Below, in pieces: positions 55,499 to 64,000 of a stretch of DNA of 64,000 nucleotides. Position 1 is the stretch's first letter. Every line of letters starts with the position of its first letter. A program made the translations under genes and the position numbers. This DNA is from Candidatus Hydrogenedentota bacterium. Its GTDB lineage: Bacteria > Hydrogenedentota > Hydrogenedentia > Hydrogenedentales > SLHB01. The stretch spans positions 124,001 to 188,000 of the forward strand of contig JAKPDK010000152.1 of NCBI GenBank assembly GCA_029552745.1. Reading direction: 5' to 3'. Below the pieces are notes generated by a model, which saw only the letters and a list, made by a program, of their open reading frames with translations, had not been told where the DNA came from and searched no databases.

Positions 55499-57234
55499 CA
55501 CAAGAAATGCGACGCATACTGGTTGTCCAAACAACCCGAATGGGAGATATGCTGCAGACGTCGCCTTTGATTCGTTTATTGCGACGAGCACATCCAAAAT
55601 CTCACATTACCGTAATGATACGCAAAATGAGCCGTTCCGTAGCGGAATGCATACCTGGCATCGATGAAATCTTCATCTACGATGAAGATGAAATATTTAA
55701 GAACTTGCGCTCCAGTGATTCCGAGAGACTCCTTCGGGCTTATGAAATGGTGGTCGACTATGTTAAACGGATTCAGGGAGGGAAATACGACGTTGCCTAC
55801 AATTGTGCGCAAAGTATAGGGTCCGCTCTTTTACTGAAAATGGCGCAAGTGCCTATCGTGATTGGTGCGCATTACTCTGCTGACTGGCAATTTATCCTTC
55901 GAGGTCGTTGGACGAATTATTTGTTTACGAGTCTGCGCCACCGAATGTACAGCGACTTCAATTTATGTGACGTCTTTCGAAACCTGGCATACGATGATTC
56001 CGGAATAGAACAAAATCTTGTGTCTCAAGAGATCGACCCACTGTCTTTTGAAATCCATGAACAACACCGGCAGGAAGCACGGGAGCTTCTTCATAAAAAT
56101 GGGATAGCGGACTCTGCATTCCTCGTGGCGTTTCAACTCGGCGCCAGCGAAGTACAAAAACGCTGGCCTGTTCACCGTTTCGCGGGTCTCGCAAGATTAT
56201 TGCGGGAAAAATACGATCCCGCCATCGTATTACTGGGAGTGAAAGATGAAGCAGTATTGGGTCAGGAGTTTGACCAGTTCTATAACCTTTCCACGGTGAA
56301 GCTTTTTGGCCAAACTACGATCCCTGTATTGGCTGCCGTTTTGGAACGTGCGAATGTCCTGGTGACCAATGACACCGGTACGATGCACATCGCTGCCGCG
56401 GTTAAATGTCCTACAGTAGTTGTTTCTGTCGGAACGGTTCATTTTCGTGAAACAGGTCCATACGGGGAGGGACACTGTGCTATCGAATGCGCACAGCAAT
56501 TAAAGACTGGTGTTTTTCACTCATCTGAGGGAGTAATCGGAGAGGAGGATAGAGGAGTCATCAAGCCTGAGCAAGTGCTAAAAGCGGTCGAAGTAGCTAT
56601 AAATCATACTGGACAACAGGGGACAATACCGGACGAAGAGGGTCTATCAAATGTCGTAATTCATCGCTCCGCATTTGCTCCTGACGGATGTCTAGAATGG
56701 TATCCTGTAATCCTTCGCCCAATTGAAGAAACAGACTTGCTGCGGATGGCGTATCGCGCCATGTGGTTGGATTTTTTGAGACGGAGGGAAGGTGATCAAG
56801 ACCGCGAGATTCAAGAAATCAACAGTATAAAGAGGATGCTGGCACACTACCTTCCAGCCCACGAAGAAATCTTAGATAATGTTGTTACTAAACAGAACTC
56901 TGCTTTTCGCGAACTGGAGGAGATGGCGCGCGAAGGGATGTCTTTAACAGAAGACCTTCTGCATCTCTTACAAGCCAACCGATTCTTGGATAGTCAACCG
57001 ATCGTGAAAAAACTCAGCCAATTAGATGAACGAATCCGGTTACACGGTGAACTGAATTCGTGGGTCAAACCATTGAGCGCTTCAGCAGCTTTCGAACGTG
57101 GCAGTCTTGAGGGTTCCAATCCAGTGCTTTTGGCCCAAACTACATGGCACATTTATGAAGATTTGCTGGTGCGTGCGCATTTAATGCAAATCAAACTTCG
57201 CACTATCAAGAATTGCATTCAGCCCCAAGCATAG
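55495..57234 (+). CDS. glycosyltransferase family 9 (heptosyltransferase-like) with helical extension
   Basis: A 579-residue protein. Residues 1-370 form a GT9 enzyme: ILVVQTTRMGDMLQTSPLIRLL, LGASEVQKRWPVHRFAGLARLL and VTNDTGTMHIAAAVKCPTVVV are the classic heptosyltransferase motifs. The last 200 residues are a helical extension not typical of GT9 (HYLPAHEEILDNVV, VLLAQTTWHIYEDLLVRAHLM). GTG start, overlapping the previous stop by four bases. As last gene of the csrA-linked operon it probably adds a sugar to the flagellar glycan, not to lipopolysaccharide. Confidence 0.87.
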   Translation: MTQEMRRILVVQTTRMGDMLQTSPLIRLLRRAHPKSHITVMIRKMSRSVAECIPGIDEIFIYDEDEIFKNLRSSDSERLLRAYEMVVDYVKRIQGGKYDVAYNCAQSIGSALLLKMAQVPIVIGAHYSADWQFILRGRWTNYLFTSLRHRMYSDFNLCDVFRNLAYDDSGIEQNLVSQEIDPLSFEIHEQHRQEARELLHKNGIADSAFLVAFQLGASEVQKRWPVHRFAGLARLLREKYDPAIVLLGVKDEAVLGQEFDQFYNLSTVKLFGQTTIPVLAAVLERANVLVTNDTGTMHIAAAVKCPTVVVSVGTVHFRETGPYGEGHCAIECAQQLKTGVFHSSEGVIGEEDRGVIKPEQVLKAVEVAINHTGQQGTIPDEEGLSNVVIHRSAFAPDGCLEWYPVILRPIEETDLLRMAYRAMWLDFLRRREGDQDREIQEINSIKRMLAHYLPAHEEILDNVVTKQNSAFRELEEMAREGMSLTEDLLHLLQANRFLDSQPIVKKLSQLDERIRLHGELNSWVKPLSASAAFERGSLEGSNPVLLAQTTWHIYEDLLVRAHLMQIKLRTIKNCIQPQA

Positions 57235-57255
57235 GCTTCAGATGAAAAAGACCGC

Positions 57256-57290
57256 GAATGTCAGAAGGCGACATTTTCTAACTTTTTCGA
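57256..57290 (+). terminator. weak terminator after the glycosylation operon
   Basis: AATGTC-AGAAGGC-GACATT stem-loop (57257-57275) followed by a broken T-rich run TTTCTAACTTTTT, 23 bases after the last stop. The rest of this 249-base gap holds a TTGACT at 57302-57307 with a poor -10 (TGTAAC) that may drive the next gene. Confidence 0.45.
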
Positions 57291-57483
57291 TTTTTATAGT
57301 TTTGACTTACGCGTCAGGTTCTTTGTAACATCTTGGCCAACCTGACATCTAATCCACATTGTGTTCAGCCTAATTTAAGTTTTACTTCGAAAAGGGCAGT
57401 TGTATAGAATTACACGGTTAGAAATCAAAATTTCCCACTGGACTTTTCGGACATTGCCGTTGGTGTATAGTGAGGTTGCAAAA

Positions 57484-59721
57484 ATGCCTGAAAAAATGAT
57501 CGATGATGTTACTCTTCAAACTCTCCCCGGAGATGCTATCCGCCAAATTATGTGGCGTTTCTCCGATAGGTTTGATATTCAAATGTTGGTGCAGTCGACG
57601 CGCGCCGTAGCGCGAGGCCCCGTGGCACGGTTAGTTGCGGAGGGCGCCCGTTCTACTCATGATTGGACAGACCAAAAGGCGGCTTTGTTCAAACATTTCG
57701 ACGAAGCGGGCATCACTGGCGCATTTTTAGACCCCGAGTGCGGGGGAATGATTGAAGGACCTAAAAACCTTCTTTTTGCTTTAATCGCATTCGAGTTAGC
57801 CTGGGTGGACGCCGGGGCAGCCACAGCGAGTCTGGCAGGCAACTTGGCATTCGCTCCTATTCATGAACGTGGGACCCCCGAACAACGTCTACATTACATG
57901 CAGCGAATGGTGCCCCCGGCTCCTGGGGAAAACCGCAAACCATTGCGGGGCGCTTTCGGGTTGACAGAACCCATCCCTTACGTTGGTGTTGACACAGGTG
58001 CCTTGGGGGGAAAAGTCCGTATCGCTGAGTGGCCTGACGGCGGCGAACCTATTTTACACGTGGAGAAACGAGGTAGGTTCATTACCAACATGGATTTGGC
58101 GAACTTTGTGACCGCGGCGGTCGATTCCGACGATCCTCGGATTAAAGGCAGTTGTATGGTGATCCTGGAAGAGACAGACCCCGGTATTTTTGACCGCGGC
58201 GCGCCCACCCGTAAACTTGTGCACCAGCTGTCTTCTACCCGGGACCCAATTTTCAGTCTCAAGGTGCCTGCAAGCCGTATTATCGGGGGTTACAAGATTA
58301 AGGATGGAGTGATTATTCCCAACTACAGTCATGGAGACATTATTGAAGCCGTATTCCGCCGAACACGGATAACCGTCGGGGCAATGACGGCAGCCAAACT
58401 TTTGTCGGCGGTGGAACCCGTAATTAGATATCAACGGGGAAGGTTTCGTGGCACTCCTACCGTTCAGCCGGGGTCTTCGCGATATGAGCTCGGGTTGCAA
58501 CTAAAAGAAGATACCCTGCATCGCTTGGTTGACATTTGGGCATCTGGGGAGGCGGCCGCATCGCTGGTGTTTGCCGCGGCTCGCTTGTTCGATGAGATAG
58601 ATCCGTTGGAACGTGAAAAAGACCGAATCCTCGAACAACAGGGGGTGTCAGGCGCTTGGGCACAAATGAAAGTTTTTCGTAATCTACGTCCCAAAGCCAT
58701 GGAGTACGTGGAACTCTGTGCACAAAAGCCAGAACATCGGGATACATCAAGATTCAAGGAGTTGGAGCAGGACCCCCTCGTCCGATACATGGTATTGGAT
58801 GCGGTTGGAAATGTTTTATGCCCCGCCTCCAAACTTTGGAATACGGGGCATGGCGCAAACATGATGCGGGAAGCTTTGAGCCTTATGGGCGGGTATGGGA
58901 TCACTGAGGATTGTCCGGGGTTTCTTGCATTCAAATGGATGGATGCCCAGCTCGAAGCCACCTATGAGGGTCCCGAGGCCGTCCAACGCCGCCAATTGAG
59001 CATCACAATGACCATGGACATTTTTCTGGCGCAATTTCGAAACTGGATCAAAGAAATGCGTCAGATCGCTTCACGGCGTCCGGGCACCGGTGCTTGTACA
59101 CTGGCAACAGCGATGGAAATGTGGCTTTGGACATTGGAACATCTGCAAAATGCGACGGACGCAAATGGTAATAAACTTTATCATAGTCCTCGTCAAGGAG
59201 TGACTTTTGCGCTTGCAGATGCCTTGTGCTGGTTACTGGCGTCTCGCTATCAGATCCGAGATGTCTTAGAACTAGAGGAAAAAGGTCGTAATAATCCTAT
59301 GGTTGCGGAAGGACTTGATGGGACGTTGGCTTTCTTAACCGACCTATGCCACGTTCAATCGGCGCGGGCCAGCGGTGAAGTGGGGCGGATTTGTGCCGAA
59401 CTGGTGCACGGTTATAATCGTCATCCTTCATGGGATGGAGAATCTTGCCATCCTTATACCCCAACAGAACTTGATGCTCTCGAAAGCGTCGCCCCTGGTA
59501 TTGCCGGAGGAGTAGCCGGACACGCCGACATCATGAGTACCGAAGGTGACCCACATCCATGCAAAGCCGGACCCTGTGTACGCTTTGAGGGTCTTGAAAC
59601 ATTCACGCGCATGAGACTCAAACTTGATGGTTGTCTGACAGGAGCCCGTCTAGCAAAAGACAGGGCTGCGCAAGCATTGACCAAAGTAATGATTCCCGAG
59701 GCGCTCGATTACCCGCAGTGA
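57484..59721 (+). CDS. large acyl-CoA dehydrogenase-family protein
   Basis: A 745-residue member of the acyl-CoA dehydrogenase family, much longer than the usual 380-400 and closer to FadE-type enzymes. FAD/substrate motif GAFGLTEPIPYVGVDTG starts near residue 156; the C-terminal flavin segment LEATYEGPEAVQRRQLS and GHGANMMREALSLMGGYGITEDCPGF are clear. ATG 57484 has GAGG eight bases upstream; an upstream frame to 57400 is not conserved in character. It starts a run with an ETF-quinone oxidoreductase and ETF subunits, so it probably oxidises acyl-CoA and passes electrons along that chain. Chain-length preference unknown. Confidence 0.88.
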   Translation: MPEKMIDDVTLQTLPGDAIRQIMWRFSDRFDIQMLVQSTRAVARGPVARLVAEGARSTHDWTDQKAALFKHFDEAGITGAFLDPECGGMIEGPKNLLFALIAFELAWVDAGAATASLAGNLAFAPIHERGTPEQRLHYMQRMVPPAPGENRKPLRGAFGLTEPIPYVGVDTGALGGKVRIAEWPDGGEPILHVEKRGRFITNMDLANFVTAAVDSDDPRIKGSCMVILEETDPGIFDRGAPTRKLVHQLSSTRDPIFSLKVPASRIIGGYKIKDGVIIPNYSHGDIIEAVFRRTRITVGAMTAAKLLSAVEPVIRYQRGRFRGTPTVQPGSSRYELGLQLKEDTLHRLVDIWASGEAAASLVFAAARLFDEIDPLEREKDRILEQQGVSGAWAQMKVFRNLRPKAMEYVELCAQKPEHRDTSRFKELEQDPLVRYMVLDAVGNVLCPASKLWNTGHGANMMREALSLMGGYGITEDCPGFLAFKWMDAQLEATYEGPEAVQRRQLSITMTMDIFLAQFRNWIKEMRQIASRRPGTGACTLATAMEMWLWTLEHLQNATDANGNKLYHSPRQGVTFALADALCWLLASRYQIRDVLELEEKGRNNPMVAEGLDGTLAFLTDLCHVQSARASGEVGRICAELVHGYNRHPSWDGESCHPYTPTELDALESVAPGIAGGVAGHADIMSTEGDPHPCKAGPCVRFEGLETFTRMRLKLDGCLTGARLAKDRAAQALTKVMIPEALDYPQ

Positions 59722-59781
59722 GCATGAAGCACGTCCTCGTAATTTTTTGGCAGACAGTATTACTGAGGCAGACTAAAAATC

Positions 59782-61641
59782 ATGACGAATGAAACCTTAT
59801 CAGTAGATAGGCAGGAAATAGCAGTTGACATTGCTTGTGTCGGATTTGGTCCGGCAACAGCCGGCTTTCTGACCACGTTGTCTCAGACGCTGATGAATTC
59901 TGACGGCTCCCCCGCGATCGAAAGTAGAGTGATGCCGGGCGCGCCGCTTCAAGTGGTGTGCTACGAACGGGCCGACGATGTAGGATTCGCGGTGTCTGGG
60001 GTAGTTACCCGTGCCCGCGCGATACGCACTACGTTTCCAGCCCTTAATCTACAGGATATACCTCTTGCGACGGCTGTTTCCCGAGAGGAACTCGTCTATC
60101 TGCTCGATCCCATTGGCGCCAGTCGCCGCCCCTGGTACATGAGATTTGCCGATAAAACAATCCGGGCATTACGCCGTATCCTGCCGTATGAAAAAGAAGC
60201 GTTGCGTCTGCCCTATATTCCACCTTTTCTGAGAAAAGACGATGGTTTGCTCCTATCCCTGGGACAGTTCCATCAATGGGTTGCATCTCAGCTTCTTGCA
60301 AGTGGTCTGGTGCAGATTTGGCCAGGAACTCCTGTAGCGGAACCTTTGATAGAAGGAGATAGCGTTAAGGGAGTCCGATTAGCAGACCAGGGAGTGACGA
60401 AAGACGGGACACCCACGGAATCTTTTATGCCAGGTATGGATATCCTGGCAGATTTGGTTGTCGTTGGCGATGGACCGGTAGGTCCCGTAGGAAGGAAGTT
60501 GGAGGAAAAATTCGGCGGAAGCAAGCCGAGCCATCTGAACGAGTGGGCAGTAGGAATGAAAATGGTAGTGGACCTTCCCGAGAACTGCACGTTACCGGAA
60601 GGGACAGTTATCCACACCTTTGGCTTTCCAGAGCCAGAAATTTTTGGGTTCCTGTATGTTTACCGTGATCGAGTCGCCTCATTAGGTATTTTTGTGCCAT
60701 CCTGGTTTCAAAATCCCGTTCGTTCTGCCTACCGGTACTTACAACATTGGATGTTGCATCCGTACTTATGGCAACACCTCGAAGGCGGCACATTGCGATC
60801 CTGGGGAGCAAAGTCCCTCAAAGAGTCTGGTAAGCTCGGCGAACCGGAACTCATCGGCAATGGTTTTGCGCGGATCGGTGAAGGCTCGGGAAGCACAAAT
60901 GTGCTAACAGGTTCCGGCGTGGATGAGGCTTGGCTTACCGGAGCATTGCTCGCACAAGCCGTGATTCAACTAGCCAAGAATGGTCAAACATTTTCCAAGG
61001 AGAATCTGGAAAAGACATACTTGAAGTTGCGGCGGGGCTCTTGGTTGGAAACGGAAGCTACCATAGCCCAACATGCGCGCAATGGTTTCCATTGGGGCTT
61101 TTTCTCAGGCCTGTTAGGAATGAGCCTCGCGGGTTTCACGCACGGGATGCTTCACTTCCCACGACGTAAAAAGAATCATCGCATGCCGAGCCTAGAAGAG
61201 TTTTTCAAGAACCGTATTGCGCCAGAGGAAATCGCCCAGATTCGAAAAGAATGTTACGCCAAAGGAAAATCGTTACACGATGCGCTGATGACTAAAGCCG
61301 GTTGGCCTGAAATCCCGTTCGACAACAAACTGCTCGTTTCCCATCAAGATGCATTATTGTTAGGTGGAAAAGTTCAAGCACCCGATAGTTACGCCGACCA
61401 TGTTCTTTTTCTCTATCCTGAATTGTGTGACGCATGCGGTGTGAAACTGTGCGCCGAAATGTGTTCCGGACAAGCAATCACGCCCAATCCTAACGGTGGC
61501 AGGCCAAATTTTGACCGTGAAAAATGCGTCCACTGTGGGGCATGTCTTTGGAATTGTACTCAAGCGCAACCGACGGACCCTGATAAGACAGCAGTCGAAT
61601 TCCGGGCTGGCGCCGGTGGACTTCATTCTGCAGAGAATTAA
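59782..61641 (+). CDS. ETF-quinone oxidoreductase-like flavoprotein with 4Fe-4S domain
   Basis: A 619-residue FAD enzyme. The N-terminal Rossmann motif is VGFGPATAGFL; the second FAD segment reads GSGSTNVLTGSGVDEAWLTGALLAQ. The middle has a GxGPVGPVGRKL stretch, and the C-terminus ends in a ferredoxin-like domain with eight Cys: CDACGVKLCAEMC and CVHCGACLWNC. Layout fits FixC/ETF-QO proteins that take electrons from ETF and reduce quinone at the membrane surface. It lies 60 bases after the dehydrogenase and 22 before etfB. Long relative to human or proteobacterial ETF-QO (about 550). Confidence 0.85.
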   Translation: MTNETLSVDRQEIAVDIACVGFGPATAGFLTTLSQTLMNSDGSPAIESRVMPGAPLQVVCYERADDVGFAVSGVVTRARAIRTTFPALNLQDIPLATAVSREELVYLLDPIGASRRPWYMRFADKTIRALRRILPYEKEALRLPYIPPFLRKDDGLLLSLGQFHQWVASQLLASGLVQIWPGTPVAEPLIEGDSVKGVRLADQGVTKDGTPTESFMPGMDILADLVVVGDGPVGPVGRKLEEKFGGSKPSHLNEWAVGMKMVVDLPENCTLPEGTVIHTFGFPEPEIFGFLYVYRDRVASLGIFVPSWFQNPVRSAYRYLQHWMLHPYLWQHLEGGTLRSWGAKSLKESGKLGEPELIGNGFARIGEGSGSTNVLTGSGVDEAWLTGALLAQAVIQLAKNGQTFSKENLEKTYLKLRRGSWLETEATIAQHARNGFHWGFFSGLLGMSLAGFTHGMLHFPRRKKNHRMPSLEEFFKNRIAPEEIAQIRKECYAKGKSLHDALMTKAGWPEIPFDNKLLVSHQDALLLGGKVQAPDSYADHVLFLYPELCDACGVKLCAEMCSGQAITPNPNGGRPNFDREKCVHCGACLWNCTQAQPTDPDKTAVEFRAGAGGLHSAEN

Positions 61642-61663
61642 ATAACTAGGAGGAAAATTTTCC

Positions 61664-62473
61664 ATGAGCGAAGGGTATCACATTGTTGTTTGCGCGGGTA
61701 TCGTGCCTGACCCGCTTCAAACACTACAGCCTGTCCAGACGCCAACAGGCTGGGGGTTGAAAAATGAAATGATGCTTCCCGCTGTCCTTGATCCCTGGGC
61801 AGCTCACGCACTTTATGAAGCGGCGCATCTCGCTAAAAAAACTCCAGGAAGCAAAGTGTATCTGGTTTCCCTCGCACCAAAAGCCAAACTGCAACAGGTA
61901 ATGATGACAGTCGCCCAGAAGGCGGCTTTCGAACTTGTCCCAGTCGACGGTCCTGCATCGGGTTTTACCGAAGCTTTTGAGGTGGCTTCCGCCTTATATG
62001 AGGCGATAATGGGAATCGCTGGGCTAGACCGAAATAAGCTGTTGCTATTTGGAGGATGGGAGTCGGCTTCCCGTGGTGCCGGTTCGACTCTTCAGATCTT
62101 GGGAGAAATGCTGCAGATTCATGATCAATTTCAGGGCGTGGATGAGTGCACAGTAAACCCGGATGGCTCGTTGCAGATATTGGAGCGCGTTGAGGGAGGT
62201 AACCACCAGGTTTCTGTTTGCAAAGGGCCGCCCGTCGTTCTAGGCTGGGCAACAGGTAACTTGCCGGAACCTCCCAACAATCCTCAAATCGGTATGTCAA
62301 ACATGCGAACGATCATGCCGGCATTGCAAAAAGCAAAAACCGCCAAAATAGGTGCCGATGGCGTTTTCTTTGGTTCTGTGGAATTGCCGAAGCAGTTGCG
62401 ACAAACCCGTGTTGTGAAGGATGCACAAGTGGACGAGATCGCCCGCGAAATACTCGAGTGGATTCGTAAATAA
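61664..62473 (+). CDS. etfB: electron transfer flavoprotein beta subunit, divergent
   Basis: A 269-residue ETF beta-type Rossmann protein: HIVVCAGIVPDPLQTLQPVQT, then LDPWAAHALYEAAHLAKKTPGSKVYLVSLAPK and LLFGGWESASRGAGSTLQILGEML, which correspond to the AMP-binding and nucleotide loops, and ending QIGMSNMRTIMPALQKAK as in ETF beta. AGGAGG precedes the ATG. It pairs with the following alpha subunit, 13 bases away, to carry electrons from the acyl-CoA dehydrogenase to the quinone oxidoreductase. Confidence 0.85.
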   Translation: MSEGYHIVVCAGIVPDPLQTLQPVQTPTGWGLKNEMMLPAVLDPWAAHALYEAAHLAKKTPGSKVYLVSLAPKAKLQQVMMTVAQKAAFELVPVDGPASGFTEAFEVASALYEAIMGIAGLDRNKLLLFGGWESASRGAGSTLQILGEMLQIHDQFQGVDECTVNPDGSLQILERVEGGNHQVSVCKGPPVVLGWATGNLPEPPNNPQIGMSNMRTIMPALQKAKTAKIGADGVFFGSVELPKQLRQTRVVKDAQVDEIAREILEWIRK

Positions 62474-62486
62474 GGAAGGTCATCTT

Positions 62487-63530
62487 ATGGAAACTATATT
62501 GGTTGTCTTAAACGTGGATGAAAATGGAAACCTTTCTAAACATGCCTTGGAAACCGTTTCCGCGGGGGTAAAACTTTCAAAAGGGTTATCGAGTCCGTTC
62601 ACAGTGGGCATTGTAGGCCCGAAACCCGAGCTTGCGGCAGAATTGATCGGCGGCTGCGGCGCGACGCATTTCTTAGGAGTCTCAGCGGAGGCGTTTCAGA
62701 TTCCCCGTTACGTTACAGACAGCGTTTTAATTGAAAACCTAGCAAATAAAAGTCAAGCCACGCTCATTTTGGCGCCGGGTTCCAGCAGATGGAACCGCGT
62801 GCTGCCCGGAGTAGCCCATCGCCTCGGTGGCAGAGCAGATTTACACGTAGGAGAATTAAAGGTCGCAGAAGGAAAACTCTCCATTACGAAATGGTATTAC
62901 CGTCAACGAATGGAGGCTGTCCTACAACGCGCTCACAGGCCGTGGTGTCTGGGGTTGGACTCCGGAGCCGATGCCCCGTGGCAAGGGGAAAGAGGACAGG
63001 TGTCTGTGGAAATCCTGGATATTCCTATAAATCCCGCGGAAATCCGTACACAAGTTCAGGGCGCAAAGTCGCCGTCAACTAGTGAGCAGACGATACGTCC
63101 CGATGCTGAACTACTGTTTGTTGCCGGAGCCGGTTGGACGAAGAAACAGGCGGACGGTCAGGCACACCCCGACAGGGCAGCCGAGTTGATTCTCCGTTTC
63201 CTACAACTTTCTGGGGCATCTCTGGGGGGCAGCAAGTCTCTGGTGGACCTCAGTTCCGAAGGTCAGTCGGTGTTGCCGTTCATGACCCACTTGAACCAGG
63301 TTGGTCAAACAGGTGCCACTCCAAGACACCCGAAAGGACTAGCAACTTGCTGTCATGGGGAGGAACCTCACGTGGTAGGATGGCGGTTCATCAACGAGCG
63401 GCGGGCTGTGAACCTCGACCCGAACTGCGGATGGGCACATGGCAAGGCTGATGTGCTTTATGTTGCAGACGCCTTCCAAGTAATGGAACGCCTGAACGCA
63501 CTTCTCGAACAAGAAAAACAAAGCAAGTAG
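62487..63530 (+). CDS. etfA: electron transfer flavoprotein alpha subunit, divergent
   Basis: A 347-residue ETF alpha-type protein. The N-terminal half has ILVVLNVDENGNLSKHALETV and ATLILAPGSSRWNRVLPGVAHRLGGRADLHV. The C-terminal FAD domain has LNQVGQTGATPRHPKGL and RRAVNLDPNCGWAHGKADVLYVADAFQVMERL. The usual GISGAIQH flavin motif is replaced by ATCCHGEEPHVVGW, so flavin binding is altered or the protein belongs to a separate branch. ATG 62487 has AAGGAAGG upstream. A longer frame to 62421 overlaps etfB and is rejected. Confidence 0.83.
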   Translation: METILVVLNVDENGNLSKHALETVSAGVKLSKGLSSPFTVGIVGPKPELAAELIGGCGATHFLGVSAEAFQIPRYVTDSVLIENLANKSQATLILAPGSSRWNRVLPGVAHRLGGRADLHVGELKVAEGKLSITKWYYRQRMEAVLQRAHRPWCLGLDSGADAPWQGERGQVSVEILDIPINPAEIRTQVQGAKSPSTSEQTIRPDAELLFVAGAGWTKKQADGQAHPDRAAELILRFLQLSGASLGGSKSLVDLSSEGQSVLPFMTHLNQVGQTGATPRHPKGLATCCHGEEPHVVGWRFINERRAVNLDPNCGWAHGKADVLYVADAFQVMERLNALLEQEKQSK

Positions 63531-63534
63531 GTTG

Positions 63535-63585
63535 GCCGAGGTTGGGAGTGTGGGCAATCTCCCGTTCGAGAAAAAAGATCTCGGC
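63535..63585 (+). other. nested inverted repeats after etfA
   Basis: An outer pair GCCGAG/CTCGGC (63535-63540, 63580-63585) encloses an inner hairpin GGGAG/CTCCC (63544-63548, 63559-63563). No T tract follows directly. It could end the ETF transcript or act in the leader of the next gene. Confidence 0.4.
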
Positions 63586-63629
63586 TGTGCTATTCTCTCG
63601 TTTCTAGGTAATATGAGGAGATGTTCCCT

Positions 63630-64000
63630 ATGTTTGAAAAGCTGGATATTTGTCCTCCTGATCCTATTCTTGGTTTGACAGAAGCCTTCAAAAAGGATCC
63701 CAATCCCAAGAAGATCAATCTGGGCGTGGGGGAGTATAAGGACGCGTTTGGAAAAACCCCCGTTCTTGAGACCGTGAAAAAAGCAGAAAGAATTCTTACC
63801 GACGAGGAAACGGATAAATTGTATTTGCCTATCGATGGCCATGCCGGATACAAAAGACATGTGCAACTCTTGGTTTTCGGCGAAGCCCATCCTGTCATTC
63901 AATCTCAACGTGCCGTCACAGTTCAGACCCCAGGTGGAACAGGCGCCTTACGCGTCGGTGCTGACTTTTTATCAAAAGTCAACCCCTCTGTAACCGTTTG
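63630..64000 (+). CDS. aspartate/aromatic aminotransferase, N-terminal part
   Basis: Only the first 123 residues are present; the gene runs off the window. MFEKLDICPPDPILGLTEAF, then KINLGVGEYKDAFGKTPVLETV and GYKRHVQLLVFGE and TPGGTGALRVGADFL are the typical start of class I aminotransferases of the AspC/TyrB group, which move amino groups between aspartate or aromatic amino acids and 2-oxoglutarate with PLP. ATG 63630 has AGGAG nine bases upstream; an in-frame ATG at 63621 is less well placed. Catalytic Lys lies beyond the window. Confidence 0.9.
   Translation, partial: MFEKLDICPPDPILGLTEAFKKDPNPKKINLGVGEYKDAFGKTPVLETVKKAERILTDEETDKLYLPIDGHAGYKRHVQLLVFGEAHPVIQSQRAVTVQTPGGTGALRVGADFLSKVNPSVTV

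Noticed and set aside
58054-58961. Antisense frames (148-165 residues) in the acyl-CoA dehydrogenase gene
   Set aside because: No ribosome sites, no motifs, and complete overlap with a well-supported gene.

Overview
The window is 64 kb of gene-dense chromosome from a Gram-negative-type (diderm), flagellated, heterotrophic bacterium. Diderm features are a beta-barrel outer-membrane protein with a terminal Phe and an exosortase-sorted PEP-CTERM protein. Other markers are a cytochrome-c module of the planctomycete PSCyt1 type fused to DUF2231, a DUF1559-like H-X9-DG pseudopilin, a membrane-anchored Hanks kinase, an LplT-PlsC-Aas triple fusion and fliW-csrA. Together they suggest the PVC group or a related candidate phylum such as Sumerlaeota or Hydrogenedentota. 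This placement is inference; no rRNA is present. No phage, insertion sequence or CRISPR array was seen.

Layout. 1-3.0 kb: end of a PEP-CTERM protein, a 2-keto-3-deoxy-acid/sialate-type aldolase, a CBM9-like protein and a lipase-like hydrolase. 3.0-7.1 kb: MarR regulator and a fused lysophospholipid transporter/acyltransferase/acyl-ACP ligase, in line with the hydrolase. 7.2-10.4 kb: tandem universal stress protein, tRNA-Pro(GGG) directly behind a MerR gene, and a sodium:solute symporter. 10.5-17.0 kb: two back-to-back metal ABC importers of the Znu/Tro family. One has a cysteine/histidine-rich ribbon-helix-helix regulator; the other has NikR, an unusual binding protein and a coupled methyltransferase. 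17-22.4 kb: pseudopilin, Rrf2 regulator and fadN-fadA beta-oxidation genes. 22.4-24.9 kb: cydAB. 25-30.7 kb: PHP protein, an orphan gene, a two-domain esterase, a secreted Asp-box protein and a membrane cytochrome. 30.9-34.4 kb: Ser/Thr kinase and a secreted thioredoxin-fold/TPR/CsgG-like protein. 34.5-42.3 kb: B12-type radical SAM enzyme, smc, ymdB, rny and a strongly promoted structured RNA in front of rny. 42.3-45.5 kb: enolase-superfamily enzyme and an outer-membrane porin. 45.6-51 kb: pncC-dnaE and a DegT aminotransferase. 51-57.2 kb: fliW, csrA and four genes for an apparent flagellin-glycosylation operon. 57.5-63.5 kb: acyl-CoA dehydrogenase, ETF-quinone oxidoreductase and divergent ETF subunits. 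63.6 kb to the end: start of an aspartate/aromatic aminotransferase.

How genes combine. Fatty-acid oxidation is split between fadN-fadA (18.8-22.4 kb) and the dehydrogenase/ETF module (57.5-63.5 kb); electrons would enter the quinone pool, which cytochrome bd could oxidise. The Aas fusion, MarR and hydrolase look like a lysophospholipid salvage operon. The aldolase, CBM9-like protein, symporter, enolase-family enzyme and esterase fit sugar or sugar-acid use. The most interesting unexplained items are the structured RNA before rny, the paired metal importers with different regulators, the redox-dead thioredoxin-like/TPR/CsgG-like protein beside a kinase, the csrA-linked glycosylation operon and the divergent ETF module.
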